Source of the DNA: Brevundimonas vancanneytii
GTDB taxonomy: Bacteria; Pseudomonadota; Alphaproteobacteria; Caulobacterales; Caulobacteraceae
DNA: 18,317 bases
Assembly: GCA_945874855.1 (NCBI GenBank)
Contig: CAMCIP010000012.1
Location: 1-18,317, forward strand
Reading direction: 5' to 3'
Below, piece after piece: positions 15,199 through 18,317 of the stretch (positions are counted from its first letter, which is position 1; the number at the start of each line of letters is the position of its first letter). The position numbers and the translations under genes were made by a program. Under the pieces are notes generated by a model, which did not search any database, was not told the origin of the DNA, and saw nothing but the letters and a program-made list of their open reading frames with translations.

Positions 15199-15225
15199 GT
15201 TTAATATCGTTAAACGATATGTAAC
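15199..15225. promoter_or_regulatory. Palindromic operator candidate between rdgB and the small membrane peptide gene
   Basis: A perfect 17-bp palindrome, ATATCGTTAAACGATAT (15204-15220, one central base), sits inside a 27-bp imperfect palindrome that begins GTT at 15199 and ends AAC at 15225, with two unmatched pairs. It is AT-rich in a GC-rich genome and lies in a divergent intergenic region. Such length and symmetry are typical for a dimeric repressor. The regulator is not identified; the nearby HTH protein is one candidate. Confidence 0.65.
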
Positions 15226-15246
15226 GTGCATGGCGGCCACGCACGT
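15224..15246. repeat. Second inverted repeat adjoining the operator candidate
   Basis: ACGTGC (15224-15229) pairs with GCACGT (15241-15246). Inside, TGG (15231-15233) pairs with CCA (15237-15239) around a CGG loop, leaving one A-C mismatch. It abuts the 27-bp palindrome and could be a second protein site or an RNA hairpin in a 5' leader. No T-tract follows, so it is unlikely to be a terminator. Confidence 0.4.
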
Positions 15247-15372
15247 CCTATCTATGGTCTCAAGAACGACGGGTCGCATCGTTCCCACGGGGATCCAAAC
15301 AGGGTTCACGAATGCAGCGACAAGAGAAAACACGCAATGACGCACCTCAATCAGGAAAGACGGAGAAACACG

Positions 15373-15489
15373 ATGCATGCCATGAATACCTCGATGTGGG
15401 TCGAAAAGGTCGGCCACGCCATCCTCAATGCCGCCCTGCTGGCCGCCCTGCCGACCGCCCTGGTCGCCATCCTGCTGCAAGCCTTCTGA
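15373..15489 (+). CDS. Small single-span membrane protein (38 residues)
   Basis: A short ORF starting MHAMNTSMWVEKVGHAIL, with NAALLAALPTALVAILLQAF as a hydrophobic helix that ends at the C-terminus. The N-terminal part is mildly charged and includes Trp9, Glu11, Lys12 and His15. The ATG at 15373 has GGAG seven bases upstream (15362-15365), which supports translation. An in-frame ATG at 15337 would add a basic, non-hydrophobic extension (MTHLNQERRRNT) and has a weaker leader. I do not recognise a family. It is the first ORF after the palindromic operator candidate and the DUF2975 gene follows on the same strand 111 bases later. If not a gene, the 437 bases from 15164 to 15600 would be non-coding. 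Confidence 0.6.
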   Translation: MHAMNTSMWVEKVGHAILNAALLAALPTALVAILLQAF

Positions 15490-15534
15490 GCGGCAGGGTT
15501 TTGACCCGGATGACCAAGACGGCGATGGTGAGGA

Positions 15535-15564
15535 CCGCGCGCGGGCCGGCCGGGCCCCGCGCGG
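15535..15564. repeat. Strong GC hairpin between the small peptide and DUF2975 genes
   Basis: Two 15-base arms (15535-15549 and 15550-15564) are complementary except for two positions, giving roughly 13 pairs around a GGCC loop. It is nearly all G and C. It lies 46 bases after the small ORF stop and 36 bases before the DUF2975 start. No U-tract follows, so it is more likely an mRNA-processing, attenuation or stabilising element than a classical terminator. Confidence 0.45.
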
Positions 15565-15600
15565 CGATCCCGCCCCGTCCCCGGCCCTGATCGGCCGACC

Positions 15601-16176
15601 ATGTCCCTGCTCCCGCCCCGGCTGTCCCTGCCCGCGATCCGCGGCCTGCGCGCCCTGGGGCCGGGCTCGGTGTCGAACCTGCTGAAGACCGCCCTGGACG
15701 TCGCCTATGCCGTCCTGATCCTGCTGACGGTTCTCGCCGCGATCCTGTTCCTGACCGTGGCGGTCTTCCCCATGGAGGCCCTGGACCTGGTCGTCGAGGA
15801 CGACGCCGGCGGCACCCTGATTCCCCTGCCCCGATCCCATGCCCTGTTCGGGGTCGGCGCCTTCATCGCCTATTTCGCGGGTTTCGCCCTGATCCTGCGC
15901 CATCTGCGCCGGGTGTTCCGCACCCTGACCCTGGGCGACCCCTTCGACCCCGCCAACGTCGCCCGACTGAAGCAGATCGGCTGGATCCTGGCCACGGTCA
16001 CAGGCGGCGTCTGGGTCGGCCAGACGCTTGTCTCGCGGCTGGCGCGCGGCGTCATGGATCCGCCCAGCGTCTTCAACCTGGTGACCCCGGCCTTCTCCGT
16101 CCTCGTCGTCTTCGTTCTGGCGGAGGTGTTCCGCGAGGGCGCGCGCCTGCGGCGCGAATCCGAACTGACGATCTGA
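15601..16176 (+). CDS. DUF2975 four-span membrane protein
   Basis: A 191-residue integral membrane protein with spans near 30-56, 82-100, 125-144 and 157-177. The cytoplasmic segment LTLGDPFDPANVARLKQIGW (109-128) carries the G-x-P-F-x-x-x-N-x-x-R-L motif that I take as the hallmark of DUF2975. Members commonly sit directly before a small Cro/C1-type regulator, as here and as in Bacillus yoaS-yozG; the function is not defined. By position it may hold or release the regulator, or respond to membrane state; this is inference. The ATG at 15601 has no convincing Shine-Dalgarno sequence, so translation may depend on upstream context. The HTH gene follows after 22 bases. Confidence 0.85.
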   Translation: MSLLPPRLSLPAIRGLRALGPGSVSNLLKTALDVAYAVLILLTVLAAILFLTVAVFPMEALDLVVEDDAGGTLIPLPRSHALFGVGAFIAYFAGFALILRHLRRVFRTLTLGDPFDPANVARLKQIGWILATVTGGVWVGQTLVSRLARGVMDPPSVFNLVTPAFSVLVVFVLAEVFREGARLRRESELTI

Positions 16177-16198
16177 GTTCGGCGGGATAGAAGTCCAC

Positions 16199-16438
16199 AT
16201 GGCCATTCAGGTACATCTCGACCGGCTGCTGGCGGAACGCCGCATGTCGCTGACGGAGCTCAGCGACCGCGTCGGCGTGACTGTGGCCAATCTCTCCATC
16301 CTGAAGACCGGCAAGGCCCGGGCCATGCGCTTCTCGACCCTGGATGCCCTGTGTCGCGAGCTGAACTGCGCGCCCGGCGACCTTCTGGGTCACGCGCCGG
16401 GGCCGCAGGCGGGCGGCGACGACGCCGCCGAGCCATGA
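16199..16438 (+). CDS. Cro/C1-type (YozG-like) HTH regulator
   Basis: A 79-residue DNA-binding protein consisting almost entirely of one helix-turn-helix domain: LDRLLAERRMSLTELSDRVG, then VTVANLSILKTGKARAMRFS as the recognition region, and LDALCRELNCAPGDLL. That pattern is typical of the small HTH_26/YozG group usually paired with DUF2975 proteins. There is no separate sensing domain, so input probably comes from the partner. The C-terminal extension (GPQAGGDDAAEP) is likely disordered. The stop codon overlaps the next start as ATGA, coupling it to the Smr gene. Its target is unknown; the palindrome at 15199-15225 is a testable site. Confidence 0.88.
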   Translation: MAIQVHLDRLLAERRMSLTELSDRVGVTVANLSILKTGKARAMRFSTLDALCRELNCAPGDLLGHAPGPQAGGDDAAEP

Positions 16439-16989
16439 GCGGCTGCGACGATCTCTCATCGGAGGACCGCCGCCTGTGGGCCCGGGTGACGGGCTCGGCC
16501 GTCCCGCACCGGACGCGCAAGCCGCTCCTGGCCACGACGATCGCGCCAAAACCCCTCCCGGCCGTCGCGACATCCCGCGCGCCGGAGGCGTCTGCGAGGG
16601 CCGCGCCCGGCCCGCGCGCGACCAATCCCCCCCAGGGACCGTTGCACTCCCGTCCACGTGGCACACCGGAGCCGCTGGAGCCCCGTCGCCAGCGCCGCCT
16701 GTCGCGCGAACGCGATCCCATCGACGCTCGTATCGACCTGCACGGCTATGGCCGGTTTCAGGCCCAGGACGCCCTGACGGCCTTCCTGATCGGGGCGCGG
16801 GGGCGCGGCCATGGCGCGGTTCTGGTCATCACCGGACAGGGGCGCCGCGGCGGCTCCGGCATCATCCGCGCCAGCGTACATGAATGGCTCACGGCCCCGG
16901 CCTTGCGGGGCATTGTTTCGGGCTTCGCCCCGGCCCATCGCCGCCACGGAGGCGATGGTGCCCTTTATGTGACTCTCAGGCGAGCCTGA
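16435..16989 (+). CDS. Smr-domain protein
   Basis: A 184-residue protein with a C-terminal Smr domain (about 97-182): the DLHG motif at 101-104 and TGQGRRGG (133-140). Smr domains, first seen at the end of MutS2, bind or cut nucleic acids; stand-alone forms include E. coli SmrA and SmrB, the latter an endonuclease on collided ribosomes. The first 95 residues are basic, Pro/Ala/Arg-rich and probably disordered, and open with LSSEDRRLWARVTGSAVP, the usual N-terminus of alphaproteobacterial Smr proteins. The ATG at 16435 overlaps the HTH stop (ATGA). Which substrate it uses cannot be read here. It overlaps the convergent adenosine kinase gene by 14 bases. Confidence 0.92.
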   Translation: MSGCDDLSSEDRRLWARVTGSAVPHRTRKPLLATTIAPKPLPAVATSRAPEASARAAPGPRATNPPQGPLHSRPRGTPEPLEPRRQRRLSRERDPIDARIDLHGYGRFQAQDALTAFLIGARGRGHGAVLVITGQGRRGGSGIIRASVHEWLTAPALRGIVSGFAPAHRRHGGDGALYVTLRRA

Positions 16990-18001
16990 GCCCCGCGTCT
17001 GCGGCCAGCGCCTCCAGCGAAACCATCGGTCGGGGGCCCCAGTGGGCGATGACCTCCGACGCCGCCAGCGAGCCCAGACGGCCCGCCTCCTCCAGCTCCA
17101 GCCCGCGCGCCAGACCCAGAAGGAAGCCGGCGGCGTACTGGTCGCCCGCGCCGGTGGTGTCGACCACCTTGTCGACCGGGAAGGCCGCGACCTCGACCCG
17201 ACGGTCGCCCGCCAGGATCACCGAGCCGTCGGGACCCCGGGTCACCGCGGCGATCTCGACCATGGGGGCCAGCCGATCGCAGGCGGCGGCGAAGTCCTCG
17301 GTCTCGAACAGGGCCGCCAGTTCCGCCTCATTGGCCAGGACCACGTCGGCCGAGGTTGCGATGAAATCCATCAACTCGGCCCGCCAGCGGTGCACCACGA
17401 AGGCGTCGGACAGGGTGATGGCCACCCTGCGACCCGCCTCATGGGCGGCGGCGGCGGCGGCCTCGAACGCCGCGCGGCCGGGGGCCGGATCGAACAGATA
17501 GCCTTCCAGATAGACCAGGGCGCTGTCGCCGATCAGGGCGGCGTCGACGTCGGCGACCGTCAGCTGGTTGGCGGCGCCGAGGAAGGTGCACATGGTGCGC
17601 TGGCCGTCGGGCGTGACGTTGATCAGGCAGCGGCCTGTGCCGAGGCCGGCTTCGGCCCCGCCGACCAGGGGCGCGACATCGAAATGCACCCCGGCGGCGC
17701 GCACATCATGGGCGAAGACACCGCCCAGCTGATCGTCGGCCACCTTGCCGACATAGGCCGCGCGACCGCCGAAGGAGCCGACGCCCGCCACCGTGTTTCC
17801 GGCGGAACCGCCCGAGGCCTCCACGCCCGCCGCCATGAGCGCGTACAGGGCCGCGCTCTGGGCCGCATCGACCAGCTGCATGGATCCCGCCGTCAGGCCG
17901 TTGGCCTCGAGGAAGGCGGGCTCGCAGGGGGCCAGAACGTCGACGATGGCGTTGCCGACGGCGCAGACGTCGAAGCGGGCGGGGGAGGGGGTCTGGGTCA
18001 T
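16976..18001 (-). CDS. PfkB-family sugar/nucleoside kinase, probable adenosine kinase
   Basis: A 341-residue ribokinase-fold kinase. Substrate-side motifs are VGNAIVDVLA (15-24) and GGSAGNT (64-70); the PfkB signature is DTTGAGDQYAAGF (281-293) with catalytic Asp287, and NEAE (224-227) is the usual Mg/ATP-side block. The opening DVCAVGNAIVDV and the SAGNT segment match the group generally annotated as adenosine kinase in alphaproteobacteria; other sugars or nucleosides cannot be excluded. TAAGGG lies eight bases before the ATG at 18001 and could be a weak ribosome-binding site or the end of a -10 (GCTAAG). Divergent from the ATP-grasp gene. Confidence 0.9.
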   Translation of the reverse strand: MTQTPSPARFDVCAVGNAIVDVLAPCEPAFLEANGLTAGSMQLVDAAQSAALYALMAAGVEASGGSAGNTVAGVGSFGGRAAYVGKVADDQLGGVFAHDVRAAGVHFDVAPLVGGAEAGLGTGRCLINVTPDGQRTMCTFLGAANQLTVADVDAALIGDSALVYLEGYLFDPAPGRAAFEAAAAAAHEAGRRVAITLSDAFVVHRWRAELMDFIATSADVVLANEAELAALFETEDFAAACDRLAPMVEIAAVTRGPDGSVILAGDRRVEVAAFPVDKVVDTTGAGDQYAAGFLLGLARGLELEEAGRLGSLAASEVIAHWGPRPMVSLEALAADAGLRLA

Positions 18002-18030
18002 GGCGCGGCCCTTAGCCGCCGCGCGGGGGT

Positions 18031-18057
18031 TTGGCCAGCGCCCAGAACGCCGCTAGA
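18031..18057 (+). promoter_or_regulatory. Promoter candidate of the ATP-grasp gene, leaderless geometry
   Basis: TTGGCCA (18031-18037), 14-base spacer, GCTAGA (18052-18057). The -10 matches the Caulobacter GCTANA hexamer and ends eight bases before the ATG at 18066, with no Shine-Dalgarno sequence. Spacer and -10-to-ATG distances are identical to those of the ubiE promoter. Confidence 0.5.
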
Positions 18058-18065
18058 GGCGCGCC

Positions 18066-18317
18066 ATGACCGTCATCGTCCTGACCCCCGACCCTGCTGA
18101 TCCCTCCTATGCCGGCCAGTGGCCCCAGGTCCTGGCGCGGTTGCAGGCGGCGCTGGAGGTGGAGGGCACGGCGTCCAGGGCCGAGCCCTGGACGGCCCAT
18201 GTCGACGATGGCGCGGCCCTGGCGGAGGCTCCGCTGGTCCTGCCCCTGGTGGCCTGGGGCTATCACCGCGACCATGCCCGCTGGACCGCCGCCTGCGCGG
18301 AGTGGGCCCGGGCGGGC
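18066..18317 (+). CDS. Probable ATP-grasp domain protein, N-terminal part (cut by window edge)
   Basis: Open frame of 84 codons running off the window end. It begins MTVIVLTPDPADPSYAGQW, then PQVLARLQAALEVEGTASRA and VLPLVAWGYHRDHARW, which I associate with the pre-grasp domain of uncharacterised proteobacterial ATP-grasp (RimK / glutathione-synthetase-like) proteins. No catalytic residues lie in the visible part, so the family call is from pattern memory. It would be a carbon-nitrogen ligase with unknown substrate. No Shine-Dalgarno sequence precedes the ATG; the promoter at 18031 puts the transcript start on it. Confidence 0.7.
   Translation, partial: MTVIVLTPDPADPSYAGQWPQVLARLQAALEVEGTASRAEPWTAHVDDGAALAEAPLVLPLVAWGYHRDHARWTAACAEWARAG

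Noticed and set aside
15201..15213. Possible CtrA site (TTAA...TTAA) in the rdgB upstream region
   Set aside because: The two TTAA are separated by five bases, not the seven of the CtrA consensus; the palindrome explains the pattern better.
15501..15529. TTGACC as a -35 for the DUF2975 gene
   Set aside because: The matching -10 position reads GATGGT, with no acceptable hexamer.
15312..15590. Alternative 92-codon plus-strand frame across the small ORF
   Set aside because: Polar, Arg/Pro-rich translation with no domain or ribosome-binding site; the hydrophobic 38-residue frame has both a Shine-Dalgarno and a membrane helix.

Overview
The window is a gene-dense, GC-rich chromosomal segment of an alphaproteobacterium, most likely a Caulobacterales member close to Brevundimonas. 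The basis is gene content and protein style rather than a database match: an SDHAF4/DUF1674 gene divergent from htpX, the rdgB-hemW-rsmI-yraN-gshB cluster, ubiE overlapping ubiB, and a -35/-10 pair upstream of ubiE that fits the Caulobacter housekeeping promoter consensus. No tRNA, rRNA, insertion sequence, integrase, phage gene or CRISPR array was seen. Almost every gene is a core housekeeping gene, and no stretch over 300 bp is without a gene call if the 38-residue ORF at 15373 is accepted.

Region 1 (1-2468): a GNAT acetyltransferase resembling AAC(6') enzymes (minus) diverges from rph, RNase PH (plus). A minus-strand pair follows, a pterin-4a-carbinolamine dehydratase translationally coupled to a classical SDR oxidoreductase.

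Region 2 (2590-5910): ubiE and ubiB (ubiquinone synthesis) overlap, and a small exported protein of unknown function follows directly. ubiE appears to be read from a leaderless mRNA. arfB (rescue of stalled ribosomes) is convergent.

Region 3 (5957-9526): the membrane protease htpX (minus) diverges from an SDHAF4-like assembly factor for succinate dehydrogenase. Next come an exported Gly/Tyr/Cys-rich repeat protein, pyrF (minus) and a MarC-family membrane protein.

Region 4 (9531-15163): a compact minus-strand run, rdgB-hemW-rsmI-yraN-gshB-comM, probably one transcript starting near 15.2 kb. It covers nucleotide-pool cleaning, a heme/radical-SAM protein, 16S rRNA methylation, a nuclease-like protein, glutathione synthesis and a DNA branch-migration helicase.

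Region 5 (15164-16989): the most unusual part. A relatively AT-rich intergenic region carries a perfect 17-bp palindrome inside a 27-bp imperfect one, with a second inverted repeat beside it. Downstream are a 38-residue single-span membrane peptide, a strong GC hairpin, a four-span DUF2975 membrane protein, a small YozG-like Cro/C1-type regulator and a translationally coupled Smr-domain protein. DUF2975/HTH pairs are recurrent but functionally undefined, so this is the best candidate here for an undescribed system.

Region 6 (16976-18317): a PfkB-family adenosine kinase (minus) diverges from the start of a probable ATP-grasp protein cut by the window edge, whose promoter has the same leaderless geometry as that of ubiE.
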